Assembly (NCBI RefSeq): GCF_000378985.1
Contig: NZ_KB905370.1
Span: 4,400,799-4,464,798, forward strand
Direction: 5' to 3'
DNA length: 64,000 bases
DNA from: Ensifer sp. BR816
GTDB taxonomy: Bacteria; Pseudomonadota; Alphaproteobacteria; Rhizobiales; Rhizobiaceae
Below the pieces are notes generated by a model, which was given only the letters and a program-made list of their open reading frames with translations, was not told the origin of the DNA and searched no databases. Both the position numbers and the translations under genes were made by a program. Shown in pieces: positions 49,445 through 59,760 of the stretch (position 1 is the first letter of the stretch; each line of letters opens with the position of its first letter).

Positions 49445-51040
49445 GTGCGATTATTGTTCGGAGACTATGCGCTCGACCCGGAGCGCCGGGAACTTACCCT
49501 GCGCACGCAGGTCGTGGCCGTCGGGCCGCAGGTCTTCGACCTGTTGCTGCATCTGATCGAAAACCGCGACCGCGTCGTCAGCAAGGACGACCTGCTCCAG
49601 GCGGTGTGGGGCGGACGGATCGTTTCGGATTCGACGATCACCAGCCATATCAATGCGCTTCGCAAGGCAATCGGCGACAGCGGCGATGAGCAGCGGCTGG
49701 TCCGCACCGTCGCGCGCAAGGGCTTCCGCTTCGTCGCCGAGATCAGCATCGACGGCATCGAAAATCTGCAACGGCGCGACGCGCCAGGCGTGACCGAACA
49801 GGGCTCCGGCGATCCGGGGCATCCGCCGTCCGGGCTCGTCCTTCCGGACAAGCCCTCCATTGCCGTCTTGCCCTTTCAGAACCTGAGCGGCGATCCGGAG
49901 CAGGACTACTTCGCCGACGGCGTGGTGGAGGACATCATCGCGGCGCTGTCGCGCCTGCGCTGGCTGTTCGTGATCGCGCGCAATTCGAGCTTCACCTACA
50001 AGGGCCGGGCGGTGGACGTGAAGGAAGTCGGCCGGGAGCTTGGCGTGCGCTACGTGCTGGAGGGCAGCGTGCGCAAGTCCGGCAACAAGCTGCGCATGAC
50101 CGGGCAGCTCATCGACGCCACGACCGGGACAAATCTCTGGGCGGAGCGTTTCGAAGGCACTCTCTCTGACATCTTCGAACTGCAGGACCAAATGGCCGAA
50201 AGCGTCGTCGGCGCGATCGCGCCGCAACTCGAACGGGCGGAAATCGAGCGCGCCAAGCGCAAGCCGACGGATAGCCTGGACGCCTACGACTACTATCTGC
50301 GCGGCATGGCGAAGCTGCACAGCGGGACCAGAGAGGCGATCGAAACGGCGCTGCCATTGTTCTACAGGGCGACCGAGCTCGATCCGGAATTTGCGGCGGC
50401 CTATGGCATGGCCGCCTGGTGTCACTTCTGGCGCAAGGTGAACGGCTGGATGACCGACCGTCCGCGCGAAATCGCCGAGGGAGCGCGGCTGGCGCGGCTG
50501 GCGGTGGAACTTGGCCGCGACGACGCAGTGGCTCTGACGAGAGGCGGCCATGCGCTTGGCCATCTTGCCGGCGACCTCGACAGCGGCATTGCCCTCCTCG
50601 ACAGGGCAAAGTATCTCAATCCGAACCTCGCTCCCGCCTGGTTCCTCGGTGGCTTCCTGCGCGCCTTCCGGGGGGAGACAGACGCCGCAATCGAGCATCT
50701 CGAGCACGCCGTTCGTCTTAGCCCGCTGGACCCGGAAATGTTCCGGATGCAGGCGGGGACGGCGCTGGCGCATTTCTTCGCGGGCCGCTTCGATTCCGCC
50801 TCCGCCTGGGCCGAGAAGGCCGCCGGGAACCTGCCCAGTTTCCTTGTCGCGGTCAGCCTGGTGGCGGCCAGCCATGCGCTCGCCGGGCGAATGGACAAGG
50901 CAAGGCAGGCGATGCAGCGCCTGCGCGCGCTGGATCCATCCTTGCGCGTCTCGAACCTCAAGGATTGGCTTCCGATCCACCGGCCGGAAGATCTTGCGGC
51001 GCTCGCGGACGGCCTGCGTTTGGCCGGCCTGCCGGAGTGA
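49445..51040 (+). CDS. Winged-helix regulator with TolB-like and TPR domains
   Basis: 531 residues from GTG 49445. Domains in order: OmpR/CadC-type winged helix (residues 1-100; VVSKDDLLQAVWGGRIVSDS), a TolB-like/FlgO-type segment (about 130-260; PSIAVLPFQNLSGDPEQDYF, then GVRYVLEGSVRKSGNKLRMT), and C-terminal TPR repeats. No transmembrane helix separates the parts, unlike CadC. Proteins of this build are numerous in rhizobia, often near adenylate-cyclase-like genes. Target genes are unknown. The divergent NmrA-like gene is the nearest candidate. Confidence 0.9.
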   Translation: MRLLFGDYALDPERRELTLRTQVVAVGPQVFDLLLHLIENRDRVVSKDDLLQAVWGGRIVSDSTITSHINALRKAIGDSGDEQRLVRTVARKGFRFVAEISIDGIENLQRRDAPGVTEQGSGDPGHPPSGLVLPDKPSIAVLPFQNLSGDPEQDYFADGVVEDIIAALSRLRWLFVIARNSSFTYKGRAVDVKEVGRELGVRYVLEGSVRKSGNKLRMTGQLIDATTGTNLWAERFEGTLSDIFELQDQMAESVVGAIAPQLERAEIERAKRKPTDSLDAYDYYLRGMAKLHSGTREAIETALPLFYRATELDPEFAAAYGMAAWCHFWRKVNGWMTDRPREIAEGARLARLAVELGRDDAVALTRGGHALGHLAGDLDSGIALLDRAKYLNPNLAPAWFLGGFLRAFRGETDAAIEHLEHAVRLSPLDPEMFRMQAGTALAHFFAGRFDSASAWAEKAAGNLPSFLVAVSLVAASHALAGRMDKARQAMQRLRALDPSLRVSNLKDWLPIHRPEDLAALADGLRLAGLPE

Positions 51041-51650
51041 CGCCGATGCGCAGAACCGCCGTATCGCTGCCTCGCACCTGCTGGACCTGACGCACGCGTT
51101 CTCGCGGGACGCCGCCGCACCCTCCGTCGCGCGGGATGAAAATTTTCGGTGAATTTGATCGTTTGATTTTCACGCGGCCGGTCGCCACAACCCTTTCGCA
51201 CCGGCAACGGGGGTTGTTGCCGCATGGCCAAGCCCTTGCCGCGGCTTCGATATTCGTCGTCGATCACAAGAAAGGCATGGCCGGGAGCGGGTTGCGGTTG
51301 GTTCTGCGATTGAGCGAATTTTCAGAAAGATGAAAATGAATTACATAAATGTGCCAATTTTCCGGAAAACGGCTTGACCTATAGGATATTTGAGGCATTA
51401 CTAAGAAAATAAATTTCATAATGAAGCGGAGTAGAGGTGGACGTCGCAGCCAGGGGCTCTGATATGCCCGCAGGGAGATTTCGGAATATCGGCCAGGGCG
51501 ACCAGCCCTTCCACGCGGGATTCCGTGCGGTTGCCCGGGAGGCCTTCTCCATCGCGGCGCCGGCGACGATGCGCCATCGTTGGGCCTTGCGAACTGGACC
51601 ACGGCATCCGGTCGACATCGCGCAGACTTCTCAAAAACCAAAAGGGGATC
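51041..51650. other. 610-bp intergenic region upstream of the peptide ABC transporter
   Basis: No gene is supported. The first half contains a stem-loop with arms CGGCAAC and GTTGCCG near 51,201-51,222, without a U tract. A sharply AT-rich block lies at about 51,305-51,425 and contains TTGACC (51,374-51,379), a possible -35 element for the downstream operon; no good -10 was fixed. The start signal for the binding-protein gene is AAGGGGATC at the right end. Confidence 0.45.
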
Positions 51651-53174
51651 ATGATGAGAAAAACGCTTCTTGTGGCATCGTGCGCAGCCGCGCTCGCTGG
51701 CTTCACCAGTCCAACCGCGGCCGAGGCAAGGTCGGACGGCGTCCTCACGGTGGCGACCGTCGGCGAGCCGCCGACCCTCGACGCGATGCAGACGCCGACC
51801 GACATCGTTCTGACGATCGACCAGCACATCTTCGAGACGCTCTTCACCTATGATGCAGAATGGAAGTCAGTGCCTCTGCTCGCGGCGGCCATGCCCGAGG
51901 TTTCCGAAGACGGTCTGACCTACCGCATTGGCTTGCGCGAAGGTGTGAAATTCCACGATGGCAGCGCCTTCGATTCCGAGGATGTCGTCGCGTCGCTCTC
52001 GCGCTGGATGAGCGTCAATTCCAAGGGCAAGCAGGTTGCCTCGGTCGTAGAGAGCGTCGCCAAGGATGGGGAGCATGCGATCGTCATCAAGCTGAAGTCC
52101 CGCTATGCGCCGCTGCTGGCGACGCTTTCCCAGGCGTCGATCATCATACCCTCGGAAAAGGTGGCGGACACGCTGACCGACTTCATCGGCACCGGCCCTT
52201 ATGCGCTGAAGGAGCGCAAGCCGGATCAGTACACCCAGCTCGTCCGGTTCGAGGCGTACAAGTCTCCGGAGGGAGAGGCCAGCAACTATGCCGGAAAGCG
52301 TGAAGCGATCGCCAAGGAGATCCGGTTCGTTCCGGTGCCCGATGCCAATACGCGTGTCGAGGGCTTGATATCGGGCCAGTTCGACTACGCCGACGCCTTG
52401 CCGGTGAGCGCGTTCGAGCGGGTCGAGGCGAGCGACAGCGCCGGACCCGTCATCTTCGAGAACGCCGGCTGGGCCTCGCTTAACATGAACATGAAGGAGG
52501 GCGTGCTGACGAAGAAGGCGTTGCGCCAGGCCGTTCAGGTCGCGCTCAATCCCTCCGACATGATGCTGGCCGCCTTCTCCGACGAGCGCTTCTTCAGCGT
52601 CGACGGCTCGATTTTTCCGGAGGGCTTCCTCTGGCATACCGAGGAGGGCATCGCGCGTTACGGCGAGGGAGACCCTGAGGCCGCCGCCGCCCTCATCGAG
52701 GAAGGCGGCTACGATGGCACGCCGATCCGTCTCCTGACCAGCCGTCAATACGAATTCCACTACAAGATCGGCGAAGTCGCCAAGGCCTATCTGGGGGCTG
52801 CGGGCTTCAAGGTCGACCTTGAGGTCGTCGACTGGGCCACCCTGACGACGCGCCGCGCCGATCCGAAGCAGTGGGACATCTTCATCACCCATTCCAACTT
52901 TCCGGGCGACCCGACGACGATCAACACGATCACCGACAGCTATCCGGGCTGGTATGTCTCCGACCAAAAGGCCAAGGCGGTCGCTGCCTATATGGCGGCG
53001 GCGGATCAGGACCAGAAGATCAAGGCCTGGCAGGGTATCCAGGCAGTCATCTATGACGATGCGCCGCTGGTGAAGGTCGGCAACTTCAACGCACTGGCCG
53101 GCGTCTCCAAGTCCATACCCGACTATACCCCGACCTATTGGCCACATTTCTGGAACGTCACTCCGAAAAAGTGA
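51651..53174 (+). CDS. Peptide/opine-type ABC transporter binding protein
   Basis: 507 residues from ATG 51651 (a second ATG follows at once), with a signal peptide cut near AEA|RSDG. SBP_bac_5 (DppA/OppA) features: LAAAMPEVSEDGLTYRIGLR, then REGVKFHDGSAFDSEDVVAS. It binds a peptide or peptide-like ligand in the periplasm. It leads a four-gene operon: binding protein, two permeases, fused ATPase. Family members also carry nickel, heme or opines, so the ligand is open. Confidence 0.93.
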   Translation: MMRKTLLVASCAAALAGFTSPTAAEARSDGVLTVATVGEPPTLDAMQTPTDIVLTIDQHIFETLFTYDAEWKSVPLLAAAMPEVSEDGLTYRIGLREGVKFHDGSAFDSEDVVASLSRWMSVNSKGKQVASVVESVAKDGEHAIVIKLKSRYAPLLATLSQASIIIPSEKVADTLTDFIGTGPYALKERKPDQYTQLVRFEAYKSPEGEASNYAGKREAIAKEIRFVPVPDANTRVEGLISGQFDYADALPVSAFERVEASDSAGPVIFENAGWASLNMNMKEGVLTKKALRQAVQVALNPSDMMLAAFSDERFFSVDGSIFPEGFLWHTEEGIARYGEGDPEAAAALIEEGGYDGTPIRLLTSRQYEFHYKIGEVAKAYLGAAGFKVDLEVVDWATLTTRRADPKQWDIFITHSNFPGDPTTINTITDSYPGWYVSDQKAKAVAAYMAAADQDQKIKAWQGIQAVIYDDAPLVKVGNFNALAGVSKSIPDYTPTYWPHFWNVTPKK

Positions 53175-53185
53175 GGCGATAGACG

Positions 53186-54136
53186 ATGCTGAAAATCTCG
53201 CAGGCGCTCCTTCATCGACTGGGCGGCATGGTGATCGTGCTGGCCCTCGTCGTGACGGTTGTCTTCATCATAGTGCGCGTCACCCCTGGTGATCCGGCCG
53301 CGGTCATGCTGGGCTCCGATGCGACGCCCGAAGACATCGCGCAACTGCGAGCGAAGATGGGGCTCGATGCCCCCCTCATCGCCCAGTATGCCCAGTTCGT
53401 GCTGGGCATACTGAAGGGCGATCTGGGGCAATCGATCTTTCTCGGCCAGCCGGTCGCGCAGGCACTTGCCGAGAGGGCGGAGCCGACCTTCTTCCTGACC
53501 CTCTTCTCGATTCTCATCGCCGTCGTCATCGCGCTGCCGGTCGGCATATTCTCCGCCGTCAAACGCGGCACGCCGTTTGACCAGGTGGTGGTAACGCTGA
53601 CCATGGTCGCCGCAAGCATACCGAGCTTCTGGCTGGGCCTGATGCTCATCCAGGTCTTTGCGGTAGGTCAGGGGTGGTTTCCGGCCTCGGGCTATGGCGG
53701 GCCCGATACGAGCTTCGTCGAACGGCTCAACCATCTCGTTCTTCCGGCAGCCGCACTTGGCATCGTCAACTCGGCGCTGATAACCCGGTTTACCCGCGCG
53801 GCGATGCTTGACGTTCTCGGCGAGGATTATGTCCGCACGGCGCGGGCGAAAGGCGCGGGCGAAGGGCGCGTGATCCTCAAGCATGCGCTGAAGAACGCGC
53901 TCATTCCGATCATCACCGTTATCGGTCTTTCCATCGCCATGTTGGTCGCCGGGGCCGTGGTGACCGAAACGGTATTCGGCCTGCCCGGCATCGGCAACCT
54001 GGTCGTCTCGGCGGTGCTCCGGCGTGACTATCCGGTGATCCAGGGCACGCTTCTCGTCGTTGCCGCGATCTACGTCCTGATCAACTTCGTCGTGGACATG
54101 CTCTATATGATCGTCGACCCGAGGGTACGCCAATGA
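53186..54136 (+). CDS. Peptide-type ABC transporter permease (DppB-like)
   Basis: 316 residues with six membrane helices. N-terminal FIIVRVTPGDPAAVMLGSDA and EAA-type loop EDYVRTARAKGAGEGRVILK are typical of DppB/OppB. It starts 11 bp after the binding-protein gene and overlaps the next permease as ATGA. Confidence 0.94.
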   Translation: MLKISQALLHRLGGMVIVLALVVTVVFIIVRVTPGDPAAVMLGSDATPEDIAQLRAKMGLDAPLIAQYAQFVLGILKGDLGQSIFLGQPVAQALAERAEPTFFLTLFSILIAVVIALPVGIFSAVKRGTPFDQVVVTLTMVAASIPSFWLGLMLIQVFAVGQGWFPASGYGGPDTSFVERLNHLVLPAAALGIVNSALITRFTRAAMLDVLGEDYVRTARAKGAGEGRVILKHALKNALIPIITVIGLSIAMLVAGAVVTETVFGLPGIGNLVVSAVLRRDYPVIQGTLLVVAAIYVLINFVVDMLYMIVDPRVRQ

Positions 54137-54993
54137 CGGGCGCCTCGTTCTCCGAAAGTGTCGTGACGAAGCTGAGCCGCCTTTTCGGCAATCGCGCAAT
54201 CCTGTTCGGCGCCATCATTCTTGCCCTCGTGGTGCTGGCGGCCGCCTTCGCGCCTTTGATTGCGCCCTACGCGCCGAACAAGCTGTCGATCGTCAACAAG
54301 CTGAAAGGGCCTTCGCTCGCCCATCTGTTCGGTACGGACGAGTTCGGCCGGGACATTTTCTCGCGCGCGATCTATGCCGGGCGCGTGTCCCTGCTTGTCA
54401 GCCTCGGGGTCGTCGGCATCTCCGCCCTGCTTGGCGTGACACTCGGCGTATTTGCCGGATATTTCCGCCGCCTCGATGCGCCGGTCTCGCGCCTGCTCGA
54501 TGCGATGATGTCCTTTCCCGACATCCTGCTGGCGATCGCGCTCGTCGCCGCGCTCGGGCCGTCGCTGGTGACCGTGATCCTGGCGCTCGGCATAACCTAT
54601 GCCCCCCGCCTGGCACGCATCGTTCGCGGCTCGACGCTGGTCCTGCGCGAGCTGCCCTATATCGAGGCGGCCGTCACGCTCGGCTTACCGACGCGGCAGA
54701 TTCTGCTTCGCCATGTCCTGCTCAATCTCGCCTCGCCAATTCTCGTCCAGACCACCTTCATCTTTGCCTCTGCCATGCTGGCCGAAGCGAGCCTGTCGTT
54801 TCTCGGGGTAGGCGTTTCGACCGACATGCCGACCTGGGGCACGATGCTCGCCTCCGGCCGCGAATTCATGAATTCCGCTCCCTGGCTGATGGTGTTTCCG
54901 GGGATCGCGATCGTGCTTTCGGTGTTGTCGCTGCAGCTCGTCGGCGACGGATTGCGGGACCTGGTGGATCCCCGCCTTGCGAAGGAAACCTGA
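54133..54993 (+). CDS. Peptide-type ABC transporter permease (DppC-like)
   Basis: 286 residues. N-terminal LFGTDEFGRDIFSRAIYAGR and the EAA loop around YIEAAVTLGLPTRQILLRHV are DppC/OppC signatures. It pairs with the DppB-like protein, and ends 2 bp before the ATPase gene. Confidence 0.94.
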   Translation: MTGASFSESVVTKLSRLFGNRAILFGAIILALVVLAAAFAPLIAPYAPNKLSIVNKLKGPSLAHLFGTDEFGRDIFSRAIYAGRVSLLVSLGVVGISALLGVTLGVFAGYFRRLDAPVSRLLDAMMSFPDILLAIALVAALGPSLVTVILALGITYAPRLARIVRGSTLVLRELPYIEAAVTLGLPTRQILLRHVLLNLASPILVQTTFIFASAMLAEASLSFLGVGVSTDMPTWGTMLASGREFMNSAPWLMVFPGIAIVLSVLSLQLVGDGLRDLVDPRLAKET

Positions 54994-54995
54994 CC

Positions 54996-56804
54996 ATGAG
55001 CGAGAATCCTTCGGCGGTCCTGCCAATCCTGGCGGTCGAGAACCTGACGACCTCCTTCAAGACATCCGACGGCTGGCGGCCGGTCGTGCGCAACATTTCT
55101 TTCGACATCCGAGCCCGCGAAACCGTTGCGATCGTCGGCGAGTCCGGATCGGGCAAGAGCGTCACCGCCCTTTCGACCATGCGGCTTCTGCCGCCGGGCA
55201 AGGCGCGCATCGAGGGGCGGATTCTTCTCAACGGGCGTGATCTCCTGAAACTGTCCGAGGCCGAGATGCGCGCGGTACGCGGCGGCAGGATCGGCATGAT
55301 CTTCCAGGAGCCGATGACGTCACTCAATCCGGTGTTCACGATCGGCAACCAGCTCGCCGAGGCATTGGTGCTGCACCAGGACCTGTCGTGGAAGAGCGCC
55401 GAGGCGGAAGCGCTACGACTGATGGAGCGCGTGCGCATTCCGTCGGCCAGCACACGCCTCAACGAATATCCGCACAAATTCTCGGGCGGCATGCGTCAGC
55501 GCGTGATGATCGCCATGGCGCTTGCCTGCCGGCCGAAGCTCCTCATCGCCGACGAGCCGACCACCGCGCTCGACGTCACGATCCAGGCCGAAATCCTGCA
55601 TCTCATTCGCGAATTGCAGCGGGACGAGACGATGGCCGTCCTCTTCATCACGCACGACATGGGCGTCGTGGCCGAGGTTGCCGACAGGACGGTGGTGATG
55701 TTCCGCGGCGACATGATCGAGAGCGGATCGACGGAGCGCCTCTTCGCGGCGCCGCGCGAGTCCTATACCAAGGCGCTACTGGCATCGATCCCGCGTCTCG
55801 GCACCATGGGCGCTGCCCAGGCACCGAAGCGCTTTCCCGAGGTTGATCCCAACACGGGAGAGGCCTTCGACGGCCGCGAGATGAAGGCCGTTGCGGGCGG
55901 GACCGAGCCAATCCTGAAGGTTTCCAACCTCGCGGTGCGCTTCGACCTTCCGCATGGACGGGTGCACGCGGTCGAGGACGTCTCCTTCGATCTGCACCCG
56001 GGCGAAACATTGGCGCTCGTGGGCGAGTCGGGCTGCGGCAAGTCGACGACGGGTCGCTCGATCATGCGGCTGCTTGAGCCGTCCGCCGGGTCGATCATCG
56101 TCGATGGCCAGGACGTGCTCAAGGCAGGAGGGCGTGAGATCAGGGCGCTGCGCCGAACCGCGCAGATGATCTTCCAGGACCCATTCGCCTCGCTGAACCC
56201 GCGCATCAGGATCGGCGCGGCAATTGCCGAGCCGATCATCGCGCACGGCCTGATGAGCAAGGGCCAGGCCAGGGAACGCGTGGCCGAGCTTCTCGATCAG
56301 GTCGGCTTGTCGGGGGACGTGGCCGATCGCTACCCCCATGAATTTTCAGGCGGCCAGCGTCAGCGAATTTCAATCGCCCGCGCCCTGGTGCTGAACCCGA
56401 AATTCATCGTCGCAGACGAGGCCGTTTCGGCCCTGGACGTGTCGGTGAAAGCGCAGGTCGCCAATCTCCTTCTCGACCTCCAGGAGCGTCGCGGTCTGGC
56501 TTACTTGTTCATCTCGCATGACATGGCGGTCGTCGAGCGCATCAGCCATCGCGTCGCGGTCATGTATCTCGGCGAAATCGTCGAGATCGGTCCGCGCGCA
56601 TCGATCTTCGACAACCCGCAACACCCTTACACGCGCCGCCTGATCTCGGCCGTTCCGATCCCCGAGCCCTCGCGGCGCGGATCGATGCCGCCGGCATCGA
56701 CCCAGGAAATCAAGAGCCCGGTGCGCCCCTATGACTACAAGCCACCCAAGCGCGCCTATCTGGAAGTCTCCCCCGGACACTTCGTGCAGCAACTTGGGGG
56801 CTGA
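54996..56804 (+). CDS. Fused double ATPase of the peptide-type ABC transporter
   Basis: 602 residues holding two complete ATPase domains (DppD-DppF fusion, GsiA-like). Walker A motifs GESGSGKS (domain 1) and GESGCGKS (domain 2), signatures FSGGMRQRV and FSGGQRQRI, and an oligopeptide-transporter C-terminal segment after each. Both nucleotide sites look intact. The fusion is common in rhizobia. Confidence 0.94.
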   Translation: MSENPSAVLPILAVENLTTSFKTSDGWRPVVRNISFDIRARETVAIVGESGSGKSVTALSTMRLLPPGKARIEGRILLNGRDLLKLSEAEMRAVRGGRIGMIFQEPMTSLNPVFTIGNQLAEALVLHQDLSWKSAEAEALRLMERVRIPSASTRLNEYPHKFSGGMRQRVMIAMALACRPKLLIADEPTTALDVTIQAEILHLIRELQRDETMAVLFITHDMGVVAEVADRTVVMFRGDMIESGSTERLFAAPRESYTKALLASIPRLGTMGAAQAPKRFPEVDPNTGEAFDGREMKAVAGGTEPILKVSNLAVRFDLPHGRVHAVEDVSFDLHPGETLALVGESGCGKSTTGRSIMRLLEPSAGSIIVDGQDVLKAGGREIRALRRTAQMIFQDPFASLNPRIRIGAAIAEPIIAHGLMSKGQARERVAELLDQVGLSGDVADRYPHEFSGGQRQRISIARALVLNPKFIVADEAVSALDVSVKAQVANLLLDLQERRGLAYLFISHDMAVVERISHRVAVMYLGEIVEIGPRASIFDNPQHPYTRRLISAVPIPEPSRRGSMPPASTQEIKSPVRPYDYKPPKRAYLEVSPGHFVQQLGG

Positions 56805-56887
56805 AGACCGAATACGTGAAGGTCGACGCCTTCGGCAGGGACAGCACAGGAGCGGGTTGCCACTCGATAGGCGGCCGCAGCGAATCT

Positions 56888-57142
56888 CTATGTCATTCTG
56901 CGAACAACCCAGAGCGACCGGCCCGCATGAGCGATGCCGGAGACGAGTCGAAGCCGAGCGTCGTCTTTCAGTCGCTCGGCCTCGGCGGTATCGAGAAGCA
57001 GGACCTGCCGATCGGTCTCGTTCGCATTTGGGGTTATCCACGAGCGCCGGTCCTCGCAGCAGAGCCCGGCTTCCGGATGCTCCTGCAGGTACTCGATCGC
57101 ATATTCGGCGTCCACTTTTCGCGGTCCCGCGTCGATCGACAT
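56888..57142 (-). CDS. Small hypothetical protein (84 aa)
   Basis: 84 residues with GGAGGAAG before ATG 57142. Soluble and acidic to neutral: YAIEYLQEHPEAGLCCEDRR and VLLLDTAEAERLKDDARLRL read as real protein with helices. No family was recognised. It lies between the peptide transporter and the cobalamin riboswitch, on the opposite strand to both. Confidence 0.6.
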   Translation of the reverse strand: MSIDAGPRKVDAEYAIEYLQEHPEAGLCCEDRRSWITPNANETDRQVLLLDTAEAERLKDDARLRLVSGIAHAGRSLWVVRRMT

Positions 57143-57306
57143 CTTTCTTCCTCCCGCCTTGAAGATCGCTTGAGGGTCGGAGCACTATATCCAATTATGG
57201 CGCCCGTTGCAGCGAGGACAATGTTCGCTCCCGCGGCTTGAGCGGCGGCATGGCCGCGGAACCGGCCTTGACCGGCTGAGATCAACGAATTAAGGAAGCC
57301 GATGAC

Positions 57307-57506
57307 GGTTCCCCTACGATGAAGCGAAGGGGATTAATAGGGAACACGGTGCGGACGACCCAAATGGGACCAAGACCGTGGCTGCCCCCGCAACTGTGAG
57401 CGGATTGCCGCCCATCCTCGTGACGCGAGAAGCGTCGTGCCACTGCGAGATTATCGCGGGAAGGCAGGTGGACGGCAGATATCCGCAAGCCAGGAGACCT
57501 GCCGTC
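57307..57506 (+). ncRNA. Cobalamin (B12) riboswitch
   Basis: The conserved elements are in the right order: GGGAACACGGTGCGG (57,341-57,355 region), CCGTGGCTGCCCCCGCAACTG with its B12 box core, GCCACTGCGAG, GGGAAGGCAGGTGGACGG, and GCAAGCCAGGAGACCTGCC. An upstream stem pairs TTCCCCT with AGGGGAA-type sequence. Binding of adenosylcobalamin is expected to shut off the downstream cbtJKL operon. A further 194 bp of leader to the start codon includes the hairpin CCGCATGCTTGCGG. Confidence 0.93.
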
Positions 57507-57700
57507 ATGCGTTCACTCCAATCACGGGCGGGGATGCCCGGAACAGGACACAGCATGACCTCTCCTTGCGCCGACCCGCGCCTTGCCTTCGGTCTTTCCC
57601 GTTCCGCGACGCCGCCGAACTGTCGGCAGCCGGACTGACTCCGTCCGTCCGCACTGGCCGCATGCTTGCGGCCCGTTCATCGAATCCGGGGAATAGACTT

Positions 57701-58735
57701 ATGAAAAGCATGTTTGCGAAATCGAAACACGGCGTCCTGTGCGCTGCCGCCGTTCTTATGGCGGCGATCGGCATGGAGGCGAAAGCCGCCGAAACCAGCT
57801 ATCCGCTGACGCTCACCAATTGCGGCCGCCAGGTCACCTTTGAAAAGGCGCCCGAACGGGCCGTCTCGATCGGCCAGAGCAGCACGGAAATCCTCTATCT
57901 GCTCGGCCTCCAGGATCGGATGGTCGGCACCGCCGTCTGGATCGGGCCGGTGATCAAGGGCTACGAGGAGGTGAATGCCAAGGTCGAGCGGCTTGCCGAC
58001 AACGATCCGAGCTTCGAGAGCGTCGTCGCCAAGAAGCCGGATCTCGTGACCGCCCAGTTCCAGTGGCATGTCGGGCCCGAAGGCATCGTCGCCAAGCCGG
58101 AGCAGTTCGAGGAACTCGGCATTCCGGTCTATACCTCTCCGGCCGATTGTGTCGGCAAGGACAATACCGGCGGCGGCGACGGCGTTCGCCATTCGGTGTT
58201 CACGATGGACCTGATCTACCAGGAAATCACCGAACTCGCGCAGATCTTCAACGTCCAGGAACGCGGCGAGACGCTGGTCGCCGAGCTGAAGGCGCGTGAG
58301 GAAGCGGCGAAGAAGAAGATCGCCTCGGCGGACGGCAAGCTCTCCGCGGTGTTCTGGTTCTCGAGCGCCGAGCTCGACATCGACCCCTATGTCGCCGGCA
58401 AGAACGGCGCGCCGGGCTACATCTTGCGCTCGCTCGGCATCAAGAACGTCATCGACAGCGAAGAGGAATGGCCGACCGTTGGCTGGGAAACCATCGCCAA
58501 GTCCGGCCCGACGCTGATCGTCGCGGGCAAGATGGAGCGCCGCCGCTTCCCCGCCGACGACGTCGCGGTCAAGCACAAGTTCCTGGAGTCCGATCCGGTC
58601 ACGAGCCTGATGCCCGCCGTCAAGGACGGCCATGTGGTCGAGCTGGACGCCCAGGCGATGAACCCGACGATCCGGACCATCGAAGGCATCGAGGTGCTTG
58701 CCGATGCGGTCGAGAAATCCGGCCTGAACAAGTGA
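57701..58735 (+). CDS. cbtJ: Cobalt/corrinoid-type ABC transporter binding protein (CbtJ-like)
   Basis: 344 residues from ATG 57701, with a signal peptide (cut near AKA|AETSY). Peripla_BP_2/BtuF-like domain: LTNCGRQVTFEKAPERAVSI, SSTEILYLLGLQDRMVGTAV. Riboswitch control and gene order match cbtJKL, an essential cobalt uptake system described in Sinorhizobium meliloti; uptake of a corrinoid or metal chelate is the alternative. The symbol is given by this similarity in order and regulation. Confidence 0.85.
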   Translation: MKSMFAKSKHGVLCAAAVLMAAIGMEAKAAETSYPLTLTNCGRQVTFEKAPERAVSIGQSSTEILYLLGLQDRMVGTAVWIGPVIKGYEEVNAKVERLADNDPSFESVVAKKPDLVTAQFQWHVGPEGIVAKPEQFEELGIPVYTSPADCVGKDNTGGGDGVRHSVFTMDLIYQEITELAQIFNVQERGETLVAELKAREEAAKKKIASADGKLSAVFWFSSAELDIDPYVAGKNGAPGYILRSLGIKNVIDSEEEWPTVGWETIAKSGPTLIVAGKMERRRFPADDVAVKHKFLESDPVTSLMPAVKDGHVVELDAQAMNPTIRTIEGIEVLADAVEKSGLNK

Positions 58736-59760
58736 TCGGCACCGCGCCATCCCTGTCCCGGACGAGCGCCAGCCTGCTGGCGCTCGTCGTGCTGTTCATC
58801 GCGCTCTGGCTGGGTGCGGCGATCGGCGAGACGGCCATTCCGATGGGCGTCGTCGCCAAGACGGTCGCCAACCGCCTGTGGGATGCCGGCTACGGCCTCG
58901 ATGCGCTCGACGAGGGCATCATCTGGAACTACCGGGTGAGCCGCGCCATCGTTGCTGCCAGCTGCGGTGCGGCGCTGGCGCTTTCCGGCGTCGTGCTACA
59001 ATCGCTGCTGCGCAATCCCCTGGCCGACCCCTATATCCTCGGCATCTCGGCGGGCGCATCGACCGGCGCGGTCGGCGTCGCCGTCCTCGGCGTCGGAGCC
59101 GGGCTTTTGACGCTGCCGGTCGGTGCCTTCGCCGGAGCGCTGCTTGCCTTCGGGCTCGTCAGCCTGCTGGCGATGCGGGCGGGCAGGGGCCATGGGGCGA
59201 TCATTCTGGCCGGTGTCGCCGGCTCGCAGCTCTTCAACGCGCTCACGTCCTTGATCGTCACCAAGGCAGCGAATGCGGAACAGGCGCGGGCAATCATGTT
59301 CTGGCTGCTCGGCAATCTTTCGGGCGTCCGCTGGCCGGATGTCTGGCTCGCCGTGCCTGTCGCGGTGTTTGGCCTCATCGTCTGTCTCTGGCACGCACGC
59401 GCCCTCGACGCATTCACCTTCGGCTCCGAGTCAGCCGCTTCGCTCGGCATCCCGGTGCGCCGGGTCTACGGAGTGCTGATCGGCGTTTCGGCGATGATGA
59501 CGGCGACCATGGTCAGCATGGTTGGGTCGATCGGCTTCGTCGGCCTCGTCATCCCGCATATCGCCCGCATGATCGTCGGCGTCCGGCACGGACTGCTGCT
59601 GCCGGTCTCCGCCCTGGTGGGAGCGGTATTCATGATCGCCGCCGACATCGTGTCGCGCATCATCATTCCGGGGCAGGTGCTGCCGATCGGCGTCGTCACC
59701 GCGCTCGTCGGTGCGCCCGCCTTCGCCGCCGTCCTCAGCCAGCGCAGGACGGTTCGATGA
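58732..59760 (+). CDS. cbtK: FecCD-family ABC permease (CbtK-like)
   Basis: 342 residues from GTG 58732, overlapping the cbtJ stop as GTGA. About nine to ten membrane helices and BtuC/FecCD motifs: NYRVSRAIVAASCGAALALS, GVVLQSLLRNPLADPYILGI and GSIGFVGLVIPHIARMIVG. It forms the membrane pore as a homodimer. Confidence 0.9.
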   Translation: MIGTAPSLSRTSASLLALVVLFIALWLGAAIGETAIPMGVVAKTVANRLWDAGYGLDALDEGIIWNYRVSRAIVAASCGAALALSGVVLQSLLRNPLADPYILGISAGASTGAVGVAVLGVGAGLLTLPVGAFAGALLAFGLVSLLAMRAGRGHGAIILAGVAGSQLFNALTSLIVTKAANAEQARAIMFWLLGNLSGVRWPDVWLAVPVAVFGLIVCLWHARALDAFTFGSESAASLGIPVRRVYGVLIGVSAMMTATMVSMVGSIGFVGLVIPHIARMIVGVRHGLLLPVSALVGAVFMIAADIVSRIIIPGQVLPIGVVTALVGAPAFAAVLSQRRTVR

